NCBI GenBank assembly: GCA_949289565.1
Contig: CASEOO010000020.1
Location: 1 to 64,000 of the forward strand
Length of the DNA stretch: 64,000 nucleotides
Source of the DNA: an uncultured Bacteroidales bacterium
Lineage (GTDB): Bacteria > Bacteroidota > Bacteroidia > Bacteroidales > UBA932
Direction: 5' to 3'
Under the pieces are notes generated by a model, which saw nothing but the letters and a program-made list of their open reading frames with translations, searched no databases and was not told the origin of the DNA. The position numbers and the translations under genes were made by a program. Position 1 is the first letter of the stretch. Every line of letters starts with the position of its first letter. Positions 6,836 through 15,997 of the stretch are shown piece by piece.

Positions 6836-9085
6836 ATGCAGCATAAACTGACAATTCTTTTTTTCACGCTGGCTTTTGTTTTCCAGCCTTTCATGGCGCT
6901 GGCAGAGGATGAAGGTTTCGTGCTTGATGCCACGGAGGAATGCATAAGAATGAACAGAATGCATGCCGCCGTCAAATTTCTGTCTTATCCGGTCGAGTAT
7001 TCTCCGCGAAATCAGGTGAGGCATGCCATCCTTTTGTGCAAGACGTCTATGTGCGTATCTCCGGCCGATGCCCAGGTTCTGACCGGCTGGATTGAATATG
7101 CGGATTCAGTTCTGACAGGATTGAAAACTGACGGAGAGGATGTGAAGAATCTGGAAATTTCCTTGCTGAACGAGGCTGCAAATGTATACAGTTCATTGTC
7201 CAGAACAGATGCCGTGCTCTCCGTCATGGAGCGGCTGCGTCCCCTCTGCACAGATATTGCCTGGCAGGACAGGGCATGGCCTGCAGAGGCATTCCTGGCA
7301 TATGGCGTGGAACTTATTCGGAAAGGACAGTTTCAGGAAGCAGTTTCTGTTCTGGAGGATGTGGCAGGCCATAAATTAAAGCATGACCTCCGGGGAATCT
7401 GCCAGGTCATGCCATATCTGTCCATATCCTATAAACTCACCGGCCGGACGCAGGATGCTGCCTGTATGATGGAAAGAATTCTTTCTGCGCTGGACAGCGA
7501 TGCATCAAGGCAGGGGCTGGTCCAGACACCTTCATCTTTCGAGATATATTTTCCGGAGGATATGTTCATGGACATGGGTGCACTTATGGCCAATATTTGC
7601 GGCCAGGAGTGCAACGGAGTGCTTTATGATTTCATCCTGACAATCCCGAACTTGAAGAAGGATATCAATCTCGATGTCATGGCGTATGCTGACACATCTT
7701 CAGATGTCAAATTCAAGGAAACACTCAAGCTGTCCAGATATGCGGGAAGCACTTCATACAAAAGCCTGTCTGAATCTGCTTATGAAGAAGTCATGGATTC
7801 GGTGCGTGTGCAGGACATAGCCAGAAGCCACAGATATTCATGGAAGGATGTGCAGTCGTCGCTGAAGCGCAATGAACTGGCTGTAGAATTCATCATGGTC
7901 CCGGGCGATGAACCATTCTATGCGGCTCTGGCTGTGCGGCGAGGATGCAAAGTTCCGGCTTTGATCAGGCTTTGCAAGATAGAAGACATCAGTGCATTGG
8001 CCCGGAAAGGGCCTGAACTGTATAAAAATGGGGCTGGAGTCGTATACAAACATATCTGGAAGCCTATAGAACCATATCTCAAGAATGTCAGGACGGTCTT
8101 TTATGTGACCCGCGGGGCGCTTGGGAAAATCAATATGGATGCCGTAGACATTCCTGGAGAGGGCCGCTTGATGTCGGAGAAGTATTCCATGAATCTGCTT
8201 AGTTCTACAGCGTCGCTCATGGAGCGTGATGGGGATTTCAATTACAGGAAGCCGGATGAATGGTATAGCGCATTGCTGTTCGGCGGCCTGGACTATTACC
8301 CTGATATCGATGAATGGCATGATGCCGGATGGTACGGACGCTTCCTGCGGAGCAGAAATCCTGATTTCATGCTTGACAGAGCGGATTATTCCATCGAGGA
8401 TCTGCTCACTGCAGTGCCAGCTGATACGTCGCGTGCAGGAGTGAGCTTCCTGAGGCATACTGAGGATGAGGTGAAAGCCATAGCCGATGTCCTTCCTTCT
8501 TATGCGCCTATACTTAGGACAGGGCTTCAGGGAATCGAGGAGGAGTTCCGTCTCTGGTATCCTCGGATAAAGATAATGCATTTCGCCACACATGCTTTTT
8601 ACTTCGATGAAGAAAAAGTTTATGAAAATGGAAGGCTGGCGGGGGAGGATATGTCATATATCAATACTAAAACAGAAAGCGCGATGAAGCGGTGCGGCCT
8701 GCTCATGAGCGGGGCTGGAAATACAGTCATGGGGCGCAAGCCTGACGGAGTTTTAGACGGCATCGTGTTCGGTGAGGACATCGCGGTGCGGGATTTCCGG
8801 GATGTGGACCTGGTGGTGCTGTCGGCATGCAATACAGCCTCCGGAGATGACGAAGGAAGCAGCATCTACGGTCTCCAGCGGGCTTTCAAAATGTCCGGGG
8901 CAAGAACAATCGTCATGTCACTCTGGAATGTGAACGACGAGGCCACGTCCATGATGATGAAGACTTTCTATACTTGCCTGATGTCCGGGGATTCGAAGCG
9001 AGAGGCTTTTCACCGCGCTGTGATGGCAGTCCGGGAAAACTACCATCAGCCTTACTACTGGGCGCCGTTCATAATGATGGACTGA
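6836..9085 (+). CDS. Secreted TPR-CHAT domain peptidase
   Basis: A 749-residue protein with a signal peptide (residues 1-24, hydrophobic core then ALAED). The middle (about 30-330) consists of degenerate TPR-like helical pairs (for example LIRKGQFQEAVSVLEDVAGHK). The C-terminal third is a CHAT caspase-like domain: the catalytic histidine is His586 in MHFATHAFYF, and the catalytic cysteine is Cys665 in VVLSACNTASG, followed by the family hallmarks LQRAFKMSGARTIVMSLW and YYWAPF near the end. CHAT proteins are clan CD cysteine peptidases related to separase and caspases; TPR-CHAT proteins cleave partner proteins on a signal. Here the export signal places it in the periplasm, unlike the cytoplasmic CRISPR-linked Csx29. 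Together with the caspase and sigma genes 2-4 kb upstream it probably belongs to one signalling module. Confidence 0.88.
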   Translation: MQHKLTILFFTLAFVFQPFMALAEDEGFVLDATEECIRMNRMHAAVKFLSYPVEYSPRNQVRHAILLCKTSMCVSPADAQVLTGWIEYADSVLTGLKTDGEDVKNLEISLLNEAANVYSSLSRTDAVLSVMERLRPLCTDIAWQDRAWPAEAFLAYGVELIRKGQFQEAVSVLEDVAGHKLKHDLRGICQVMPYLSISYKLTGRTQDAACMMERILSALDSDASRQGLVQTPSSFEIYFPEDMFMDMGALMANICGQECNGVLYDFILTIPNLKKDINLDVMAYADTSSDVKFKETLKLSRYAGSTSYKSLSESAYEEVMDSVRVQDIARSHRYSWKDVQSSLKRNELAVEFIMVPGDEPFYAALAVRRGCKVPALIRLCKIEDISALARKGPELYKNGAGVVYKHIWKPIEPYLKNVRTVFYVTRGALGKINMDAVDIPGEGRLMSEKYSMNLLSSTASLMERDGDFNYRKPDEWYSALLFGGLDYYPDIDEWHDAGWYGRFLRSRNPDFMLDRADYSIEDLLTAVPADTSRAGVSFLRHTEDEVKAIADVLPSYAPILRTGLQGIEEEFRLWYPRIKIMHFATHAFYFDEEKVYENGRLAGEDMSYINTKTESAMKRCGLLMSGAGNTVMGRKPDGVLDGIVFGEDIAVRDFRDVDLVVLSACNTASGDDEGSSIYGLQRAFKMSGARTIVMSLWNVNDEATSMMMKTFYTCLMSGDSKREAFHRAVMAVRENYHQPYYWAPFIMMD

Positions 9086-9131
9086 CACCTCCTCTGCCTG
9101 TGCTTAATGGCTCAAGAAGCGGTGACAGAGA

Positions 9132-11510
9132 TTACGGCTGCATCTTCCTGTCAGAATTCCTCTTCCGTTCGAGAGACTTCCTGAGAAGGCCGCTCATCTT
9201 CACGGTCTCGCTGTTAAGCCTGATATATGGAATGCCGTCCAGCTCGACTATCCTGTCAGCCGGCTTTATTTCCAGCATGACAGCCTGGGCATCGTACATC
9301 GGTCTCACAGAGACATAGTAAGCTATATCGATGCCGAATGTATCTTTCACATAGTCAGTGATGTAACGCACCAGACCGTCAGGCCCGGAATATGACTGGC
9401 GCACTTTTGTATCCAGATATTCCAGATCTTCGTCAATGCCGCATACATATCCCATGTCATTGACACCCAGATACAGTGTTCCGCCTTCTTCTGAATTCAG
9501 AAAAGCACACACGCCCTTCATGATCGTGACAGGCTGCCTCTGTTCTTTCGCAGATGAAGGGGCAGTGAAAAAAGATGACTTGAATTCCTGCCTGTCGCTT
9601 TCCATGCCGAGATAGACGCCATTTCCCTTGTCGAAATCAGCGTTTTCGCCTTCATCGATGGAGAGCGTCTTGACAATTTCACGCTTAATGACGTCTTTCA
9701 TGGGTTTGCTGATGAAATCCTGAAGCCGGTTGCTTGACTGCACGAGTATGGCTACTTTTTTAAGCACAGGCTCAGAAGCGCTGTCTATCACACTGTCCAG
9801 CCATTCATTTTTATCGTTGCACCCATATGTTCCGAGCACAGAAGCCAAGTCCACCCTTTTGTCCAGCATTGCAGAATCAGCAAGGCTCGCCGGCTTCGAA
9901 ACAGGCTTCATCAGGTGCTGTTCGCCCCTGGCGAAATGCGCAATGTCGGCGAGATAGTCTGCCAGAAACTCAAGATAGTCTATGTCTGCCCTGTATTCTG
10001 CCACTTCAGCCAATATCCTGGCGAAACACAGCAGCGCGAACTTCTCATGCGGCACGGTCAGTGTCTTTTGAAATGAAAGAATCAGCCGGCAGACATCCTT
10101 CAGCAAGCCTTTGTCTACATACATTTCCGCTTCTTCATGGGAGTCCGCATTTTCGCTCGGCGGAATGACATAGTCTACTCTAATCATGACAGCCTTGGTC
10201 TCGGCGTCATCCAGCAAGTCAGCGCTCTGATCATCATATCTGCTCTCAGGAGAAAGAAACTCTTCGATTTCGACATTGATTATCCCGTAATATTTGTCTT
10301 TGCCGAAACTTACGATGTGCACCATAGCCACATCTCCAGGCGATATTTCTGAGCCGGCACCAGCATTGGCATAAGCCGGGAAACCCAGTTCTGACCAGAA
10401 TGTAATCTTGTCGTTGCCAGCCTTGTCTTTCTTGACATTCAGCACTTTGCATATAAAAGAGTCTGAATAGCCTCGATAACCTTCCACTACGGCTTTGATG
10501 AATGCTTCAGCTATCTCCAGATGCCCGTCCACCAGCCTGGCTTCTATCCTGTCTCCTGTCTTGAGATTCTTTACGAAATCACTTTCGCTGTAGTACAGGA
10601 ATGTCTTCAGCGGAGGCAGAAATTTCACTTCACCTTCCACCGTTTCGTAATCTGGATCAACGCTTTTCACTTGCAGACAGGCATTGTGCTTCCCTGTCAC
10701 TTCCACTTCGAGAAAATCTCCAGATACATATGTCTTCTTCCTTGAACGAAGCGGAAGCGATTTGAGCCCGCGTACATAAGTCGTTGTAAAATAGTCCAGG
10801 GCCTCTATGTCCCGGCTGAGATTCTTGCTCAGCTTGTCAGATTTTTCTGATAGCGCATTCAGCATCCCTTCCGAAACTGAAAAGACCGGCACCTGGCTTC
10901 GCCTCTGTATGTCGTCAGGAGGCAGGCTGCACACTGACAGCCCTTTTTCTGAAATGGTTACGCACCCTTTCCCTTCATATTTGAACTCTTTTGCAGAAGT
11001 GCAAGTCTCTTTCCCTGCGATGATTTTTGACGCCAGGACCTGAGGTTTCAGGTCAATGATATCGTCCCAGTCGAAAACAATCCTCGATTTCCCGCACAGC
11101 CGTTCCAATGCCAAAAAAAATAAATCATCGACTATCGTGTCAGGCACCATGGAAATCAATATCCCGAGAAATGCCAGTGTGGCGCGCAGCGCCAATGAGT
11201 CACTCTCTTCAGAAGAAATCAGCAGGTATGCACCGAAAACTTTGAGACAGATTTCGGATTCTGCATCGCAATTCCCTGCCTTGGCTTCCTCATTTTCCTT
11301 TTCATAACACTTGTATAAAGGCGTCGCGTCGAGCTGCCGGAGCTTCTCTTCGGCACGGCTTTTCAACAAGGAAAGGGTAGTGGAATAGAAACTGTCATTC
11401 CTGTCCTCCGGTGAATGCGAGCATTTCTGAAGGTATTCAAGCACTTTCGCGATATTCTCATCTATATATTCCGGCTTGATGTCCAGCCATAAAGGTATTC
11501 CTGAGTCCAT
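9132..11510 (-). CDS. Large protein with C-terminal AlbA_2 (Schlafen-type) domain
   Basis: A 792-residue cytoplasmic protein. Residues about 630-790 match the AlbA_2/Schlafen core: ESDRQEFKSSF (Glu642, Lys644), then VCAFLNSEEGGTLYLGVND and GIDEDLEYLD, ending GIPYIRLNSETVKMSG. AlbA_2 domains bind or cut nucleic acid, often tRNA. The central part (about 260-430) reads like two or three beta-rich OB-type modules (YVSGDFLEVEVTG; NLKTGDRIEARLVDG; EISPGDVAMVHIVSFG), which would suit RNA or DNA binding. The N-terminal 250 residues are helical and unrecognised. It is convergent with the CHAT gene (46-bp gap). Its own promoter is probably TAccTTTG on the minus strand at 11533-11540. Function unknown: regulator or defence effector are both possible. 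Confidence 0.65.
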   Translation of the reverse strand: MDSGIPLWLDIKPEYIDENIAKVLEYLQKCSHSPEDRNDSFYSTTLSLLKSRAEEKLRQLDATPLYKCYEKENEEAKAGNCDAESEICLKVFGAYLLISSEESDSLALRATLAFLGILISMVPDTIVDDLFFLALERLCGKSRIVFDWDDIIDLKPQVLASKIIAGKETCTSAKEFKYEGKGCVTISEKGLSVCSLPPDDIQRRSQVPVFSVSEGMLNALSEKSDKLSKNLSRDIEALDYFTTTYVRGLKSLPLRSRKKTYVSGDFLEVEVTGKHNACLQVKSVDPDYETVEGEVKFLPPLKTFLYYSESDFVKNLKTGDRIEARLVDGHLEIAEAFIKAVVEGYRGYSDSFICKVLNVKKDKAGNDKITFWSELGFPAYANAGAGSEISPGDVAMVHIVSFGKDKYYGIINVEIEEFLSPESRYDDQSADLLDDAETKAVMIRVDYVIPPSENADSHEEAEMYVDKGLLKDVCRLILSFQKTLTVPHEKFALLCFARILAEVAEYRADIDYLEFLADYLADIAHFARGEQHLMKPVSKPASLADSAMLDKRVDLASVLGTYGCNDKNEWLDSVIDSASEPVLKKVAILVQSSNRLQDFISKPMKDVIKREIVKTLSIDEGENADFDKGNGVYLGMESDRQEFKSSFFTAPSSAKEQRQPVTIMKGVCAFLNSEEGGTLYLGVNDMGYVCGIDEDLEYLDTKVRQSYSGPDGLVRYITDYVKDTFGIDIAYYVSVRPMYDAQAVMLEIKPADRIVELDGIPYIRLNSETVKMSGLLRKSLERKRNSDRKMQP

Positions 11511-11532
11511 ATGTCATGAAATTTTATCGATG

Positions 11533-11540
11533 CAAAGGTA
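11533..11540 (-). promoter_or_regulatory. -7 promoter element of the AlbA_2 gene
   Basis: TAccTTTG on the minus strand, 23 bp before the ATG at 11510, matches the Bacteroidota -7 consensus TAnnTTTG. No matching TTG is seen at the usual distance, so this rests on one element. Confidence 0.4.
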
Positions 11541-11617
11541 CTAAAACATTTCAGCGCCGCACGAAGAGGACTTGAATATTTATTTGAAAATCCGGGACCC
11601 GGATGTCAGCAATTGAA

Positions 11618-11625
11618 TAAATTTG
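11618..11625 (+). promoter_or_regulatory. -7 promoter element before the TPR-retropepsin gene
   Basis: TAaaTTTG about 74 bp upstream of the first ATG. Matches the -7 consensus; the intergenic region is shared with the divergent AlbA_2 gene, whose own element lies about 80 bp away on the other strand. No -33 partner is visible. Confidence 0.35.
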
Positions 11626-11698
11626 TTTACCTTTAAAGATATTTATTATTAATCATTAGTCCAGTGTATTGGACAAGCAGATAAATTACCTGATATAA

Positions 11699-13756
11699 AT
11701 GTTGTGTGCAATGAAAAATTTAGCAATTGGAATAGCATCGCTTGCTCTGATGTGTGCCGCGGTGCCAGCCTCGGGGCAGTCTGACGACTGGAGCTACAAT
11801 ATGATGAAAGCTGTGGAGCTCTTGAATGACAGCGACGATGCCGAAGCTCTGGAATATGTGGAGAAACAGATAGAGGCTGAGCCGAAGGATGCCGATGCCT
11901 ACATGCTCAGGGCTCAAATTTACATTTACAGGGAGAAGCTCGGGAACGCCTTGGCAGATATGAACAGAGCGATAAAATATTCATCGAAAGACGATTATTT
12001 TCAGGAATATTCCAAATATTGGTGGCGGGCCACCATATATTCTGAACTTGAGGAGAACGGAAAGGCTCTCGATGATTTGTCCGAGGCCTGCAAACTTGCC
12101 AGAAAAGAAAGCATAGACGAGAAAAATGACATCCTCAGCGCCAGAGCACAGATATGGTATGAAATGAAGGAGTATGGCAGCGCTGATGCTGATTACAGGC
12201 AGATGCTGAAGAATGACGAGACCGACCAGCGGGCGATGATAGGCTTGGCGCGGAACGCCATTGCCGAAGGCAGGTATGAAGACGCAGTGGAGATAACTGA
12301 CGAATGCGAGAAATATGACGACACTTATGAGGAAATCTACCGTTTCAGGATGCAGGCTTATGACAAGATGGGGGAGACGGACAAAGCGATAGATGACGCT
12401 GTCAGATATTTCGAGACATCTGACGACCCTTCGCTTGGCTTGATGGAGCCTGTTCTGAAGAAACACCTGAGCTATGCACTGGCGAAAGTGAAGGGAAAAA
12501 TCGCGGCAGGCGGGGATGACAAGAACTGGCGTATGCTCAAGACATCTCTGCATGAGCATGGACATGATTATGCAGATGCCATCCGCGAGTATGACAGTAT
12601 CGAGAACGATTATGGCGCCAGCGCGGGATTGTGCGTGTACAGGAGCGTCTGCTGGAATGAACTGGGCATGACAGACAGAGCGGTGGCCGACATCACCAGA
12701 GCAATGGAGCTCAGCGACAGTGAAGATGCTTATTACCTTTCCATGAGAGCTGATTATTTTCGGGAGGGAGGCATTTACGGCCAGGCTATAGAAGATTTGA
12801 CCAGGGTGATCGAACTGGTGCCAGACGATGGTTTTCCTTATTATATGCGAGGCTGGTGCTATGAACTTTCAGGAGATGACGAAAATGCTATGAAAGACTA
12901 CAACACAGGGATCGACCTGGACAAGTCTTATCCTTATATTTACCTCATGCGCGGCGAGATGCATTTGAAACATGGTGAAAAGGAATTGGCTGACGCTGAT
13001 TTCGAGGAAGTCGTGAAAAAAGATACGGTCGCTGAAGCAGGAAGCTGCAGACAGTATGCGCTGCATTTTCTCGGGAAAGATGCAGAGGCTATGGAATGGA
13101 TGGAAAAAATCATCGGCTCTGACCCTGACGACAGCGGCGTATATTATGACAAGTCGTGTCTGCTGGCCAGGATGGGCCGTCTGCAGGAGTCTGTAGATGC
13201 CCTCAGGACTGCTTTTGAAAAGGGATACAGAAGTTTCGCCCATATAAAGAATGATGATGACATGGATCCGCTCCGCGGCTTGCCTGAATTCGAGGGCTTG
13301 ATATCGGAGTACATGGAGGCTGCCGGGAATCCTGAAGAATACAAGACAAGTGAAAAGGAGAAGCATACATCCGAGATACAGATGAAGAAGATGTACAGCG
13401 GGGTGTACGAAGTGGACTGCAGCGTGAATGGACTTCCGCTTAAATTCATTCTCGATACAGGCGCCAGCACGGTCAGCATATCTTCAGTGGAAGCCACTTT
13501 CATGCTGAAAAACGGCTATCTGAAAGAAAAGGACATAAAGGGCAAGAATTACTACAGCACGGCGACAGGTGAAATCCGGGAGGGGACTGTCATCAATCTT
13601 CTCGAGGTCAGGGTAGGAGACGCTTTGCTGAAAAACATCGAAGCTTCCGTCACTCATAATCAGCAGGCTCCGCTGCTCCTGGGCCAGAGTGTCCTGGAAA
13701 GGTTCGGTTTGGTGACCATCGACAATATAAACTCAAAGCTTGTTATCGAGCAATAA
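11699..13756 (+). CDS. Secreted TPR protein with C-terminal retropepsin-like aspartic protease
   Basis: A 685-residue protein (681 if the ATG at 11711 is used) with a signal peptide ending ASGQS. Residues about 30-500 hold roughly a dozen TPR units (for example AEALEYVEKQIEAEPKDADA; GQAIEDLTRVIELVPDDGF). The C-terminal about 125 residues form a clan AA protease domain: LKFILDTGASTVSIS with catalytic Asp586 (numbered from 11699), the middle glycine-rich flap region, and LLLGQSVLERFGLVTID near the end, the typical DTG...(L/I)G pattern of single-lobe, dimeric retropepsins. It should act outside the cytoplasm. It is the third predicted exported protease within 10.5 kb, after the caspase and CHAT proteins, and like CHAT it pairs TPR substrate-docking repeats with a peptidase. 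Confidence 0.85.
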   Translation: MLCAMKNLAIGIASLALMCAAVPASGQSDDWSYNMMKAVELLNDSDDAEALEYVEKQIEAEPKDADAYMLRAQIYIYREKLGNALADMNRAIKYSSKDDYFQEYSKYWWRATIYSELEENGKALDDLSEACKLARKESIDEKNDILSARAQIWYEMKEYGSADADYRQMLKNDETDQRAMIGLARNAIAEGRYEDAVEITDECEKYDDTYEEIYRFRMQAYDKMGETDKAIDDAVRYFETSDDPSLGLMEPVLKKHLSYALAKVKGKIAAGGDDKNWRMLKTSLHEHGHDYADAIREYDSIENDYGASAGLCVYRSVCWNELGMTDRAVADITRAMELSDSEDAYYLSMRADYFREGGIYGQAIEDLTRVIELVPDDGFPYYMRGWCYELSGDDENAMKDYNTGIDLDKSYPYIYLMRGEMHLKHGEKELADADFEEVVKKDTVAEAGSCRQYALHFLGKDAEAMEWMEKIIGSDPDDSGVYYDKSCLLARMGRLQESVDALRTAFEKGYRSFAHIKNDDDMDPLRGLPEFEGLISEYMEAAGNPEEYKTSEKEKHTSEIQMKKMYSGVYEVDCSVNGLPLKFILDTGASTVSISSVEATFMLKNGYLKEKDIKGKNYYSTATGEIREGTVINLLEVRVGDALLKNIEASVTHNQQAPLLLGQSVLERFGLVTIDNINSKLVIEQ

Positions 13757-13849
13757 AAAGCCTTATGCTCCGGTAACCTGTCAAAAAATCTCATATCTTA
13801 AATCCTTTGCCGCTAAAGACAGAGTACTTCGCAAAAAAAATGACAGAGG

Positions 13850-14674
13850 TCAGTCAAGCAGGGACGACGGGGTACGGCCGGTAATGCTTCTGAATTTTCT
13901 GCTGAAATACGATATGTCGTTGAATCCGCTGGCATAGCAGGCTTCAGAGACGCTGCAGCCTTCGTTTTCAAGCAGGAAGGCTGCTTTTTGTATCCTGAAT
14001 TCATTGAGATAGCTGATGAAGGTCTTGCCGGTATGTTTCCTGAAAAACCGGCAGAATGCGCTTCTGTTCATCCCGGCATATTTCGCCATATCGGAAATGG
14101 TTATCCTGCGGCTGTAGTTGCATGACACGTATGTCCTTATCCTGTCCAGACGCATTCCGTAGAGGACAGTGTCAGGGTCTGAGGTAGATATATGCCTTCC
14201 TGTATCAGACCGGATGCAGGCGGACAGCTGCAAGAGTGCGGAAAGAAAGGACAGCGTTCTGGCTGCAATGTCCTCTGATAGCATCCTGTCCAATATCCCT
14301 GAAATGCCGGATGACACCGGAGGCGGTATCAGTACGGCGTCAGTACAAGAAATCAAGGGGTTCAATTTTTCAGACAACTCTGGAAAGGCTTCCGTCACCC
14401 TGTCCACAAAAGTTCTTTCAAACATCAGGGTAATGTTCTCTATATTCCCCTCATCATCTGTTTCATGGGGATCAAACTGCCAGCAGTGCCGCACTCCTGG
14501 AGGGATAAACATCATACTTCCGGAAACAAATCCGAAAGATTCCTGACCTATATGACACCGGCCGCAGCCTCTGACCACGTATGAAAACTCCCATGATTCC
14601 TGGGAATGCCATGGAATCTGCCTGTCAGGAGGCAGCAATACATGGTCGAAAGTATGGTCTGATGCAATTTTCAT
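13850..14674 (-). CDS. AraC-family transcriptional regulator
   Basis: A 274-residue regulator. The N-terminal half is a cupin-like sensor (IPWHSQESWEFSYVVRG; GSMMFIPPGVRHCWQFDP), usually binding a sugar or other small molecule. The C-terminal about 100 residues hold the two AraC helix-turn-helix units (ITISDMAKYAGMNRSAFCRF and CSVSEACYASGFNDISYFSR, then the FRSITGRTPSSL signature). It is divergent from an acyltransferase gene with a 110-bp gap, so it may control that gene and itself. Minus-strand TAtaTTTG at 14695-14702 is probably its -7 element. Confidence 0.9.
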   Translation of the reverse strand: MKIASDHTFDHVLLPPDRQIPWHSQESWEFSYVVRGCGRCHIGQESFGFVSGSMMFIPPGVRHCWQFDPHETDDEGNIENITLMFERTFVDRVTEAFPELSEKLNPLISCTDAVLIPPPVSSGISGILDRMLSEDIAARTLSFLSALLQLSACIRSDTGRHISTSDPDTVLYGMRLDRIRTYVSCNYSRRITISDMAKYAGMNRSAFCRFFRKHTGKTFISYLNEFRIQKAAFLLENEGCSVSEACYASGFNDISYFSRKFRSITGRTPSSLLD

Positions 14675-14694
14675 TACAAATTTCTTATAAGATG

Positions 14695-14758
14695 CAAATA
14701 TAAGTCAAATAATAATTCCGAATATCCAAAGACGATAAAAGCATCAGGCCTACATTTG
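14695..14758. promoter_or_regulatory. Divergent promoters between AraC and acyltransferase genes
   Basis: TAtaTTTG on the minus strand (14695-14702) faces the AraC gene and TAcaTTTG on the plus strand (14751-14758) faces the acyltransferase gene, 27 bp before its ATG. Both fit the Bacteroidota -7 consensus; the -33 elements are not clear. Confidence 0.45.
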
Positions 14759-14784
14759 CCACCTGAAATGAAAAGGGAAGAGAA

Positions 14785-15930
14785 ATGACGCAGAAGCAAG
14801 CTTATCTGGAATCGAAGCCGAGGTACGAGATCCTGGACGGACTCAGGGGTGTGGCTTCCGTGATAGTGGTGATTTTCCACATATTCGAGTCTTACTCGGC
14901 AGGTCCGGCATATCAGTTCATAAACCACGGATACTTGGCGGTGGACTTCTTTTTTGTACTGTCGGGATTCGTGATTGGCTATGCTTACGATGACAGATGG
15001 GGAAAGATGACGACCTGGGGATTCTTCAAGCGGAGGCTCGTCAGGCTGCATCCGATGGTCGTTTTCGGGACTGTCATAGGAGCCTCATTCTATTTCCTCG
15101 GGCAGTGCGGCCTTTTCCCTCAAATAGGCAATGTGCCGGCGTGGAAAGTCGTGCTGGCTTTTGTGATGGGCTGCCTGATGATTCCGTGCGGCACACGTAT
15201 GGACATCAGGGGCTGGGCTGAATTCAACTCTTTCAACGGGCCGAACTGGTCTCTGACATGGGAGTACCTGGGAAATATCCTGTATGCATTCATTTTCAGA
15301 AAATTGCCGAATCTAATACTTGGACTGCTGGTTGCCGCCGCCGGATTCCTGACACTGGACTTGTGCCTTAACCTGAATGTATTCGGTCTGTTGACAGAAG
15401 CGAGGAATGCCCAGATTTACACTCCGATAGGCGGGTGGAGCATGACAAGCGAGCAGTTATACATCGGTATGACCAGGCTGCTGTACCCTTTCCTGGCGGG
15501 GCTTCTTCTTTCCAGAATCGGCAAGAAGATCACACTCAAAGGCGGTTTCTGGTGGTGCTCGCTCTTATTGGCTGCTGTGCTGGCCATCCCGTGTGTCGGA
15601 GGCGAGGGAAATATCCTGAACGGCGTGTATAATGCTTTCTGCATCATCGCTATATTTCCTTTGATCGTGGCTATCGGGGCAGGAAGTGTGATAAAAGGCA
15701 CTAAAGGAAACAGAATCTGCGACTTCCTTGGCCAGATATCATATCCATTGTATATCACGCATTACCCGCTGATGTATGTCCAGATGAGCTGGGTTTACTC
15801 CCATGCCGACGCTCCGCTGTTTTCTCATGTGATGGTGAACACCGGAGTGTTCATTCTTTCAATATTCATAGCATGGGCGGCTCTCAAACTGTATGACCTG
15901 CCTGTCAGAGAATGGCTGAAGAAATTCTGA
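14785..15930 (+). CDS. Membrane acyltransferase, acyltransferase-3 (OafA/YrhL) family
   Basis: A 381-residue integral membrane protein with about ten hydrophobic helices. The family signature is present: ILDGLRGVASVIVVIFHIFE with the conserved arginine and histidine, then GYLAVDFFFVLSGFVIG, and a late membrane segment with SYPLYITHYPLMY. Such enzymes transfer acetyl or succinyl groups to surface glycans, sugars or secondary metabolites. No glycan gene cluster surrounds it, so the acceptor is unknown. It is divergent from the AraC regulator and probably its target. ATG at 14785 is consistent with the TAcaTTTG element at 14751-14758. Confidence 0.88.
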   Translation: MTQKQAYLESKPRYEILDGLRGVASVIVVIFHIFESYSAGPAYQFINHGYLAVDFFFVLSGFVIGYAYDDRWGKMTTWGFFKRRLVRLHPMVVFGTVIGASFYFLGQCGLFPQIGNVPAWKVVLAFVMGCLMIPCGTRMDIRGWAEFNSFNGPNWSLTWEYLGNILYAFIFRKLPNLILGLLVAAAGFLTLDLCLNLNVFGLLTEARNAQIYTPIGGWSMTSEQLYIGMTRLLYPFLAGLLLSRIGKKITLKGGFWWCSLLLAAVLAIPCVGGEGNILNGVYNAFCIIAIFPLIVAIGAGSVIKGTKGNRICDFLGQISYPLYITHYPLMYVQMSWVYSHADAPLFSHVMVNTGVFILSIFIAWAALKLYDLPVREWLKKF

Positions 15931-15968
15931 TTTTTAAATAAATTTCGATAATGTAATCTAAATTCATC

Positions 15969-15976
15969 TATATTTG
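15969..15976 (+). promoter_or_regulatory. -7 promoter element for the HD hydrolase / transporter pair
   Basis: TAtaTTTG ends 21 bp before the ATG at 15998. Its position excludes the in-frame TTG at 15974, which lies within the element, and so decides the start of the downstream gene. Confidence 0.5.
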
Positions 15977-15997
15977 CCGGTCAAAATCGATGATGCT

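Noticed and set aside
3209..13756. A CRISPR-linked (type III, Csx29-like) interpretation of the CHAT/sigma region
   Set aside because: No repeat-spacer array or cas gene is present in the window, and both the CHAT and caspase proteins carry signal peptides, unlike cytoplasmic Csx29.
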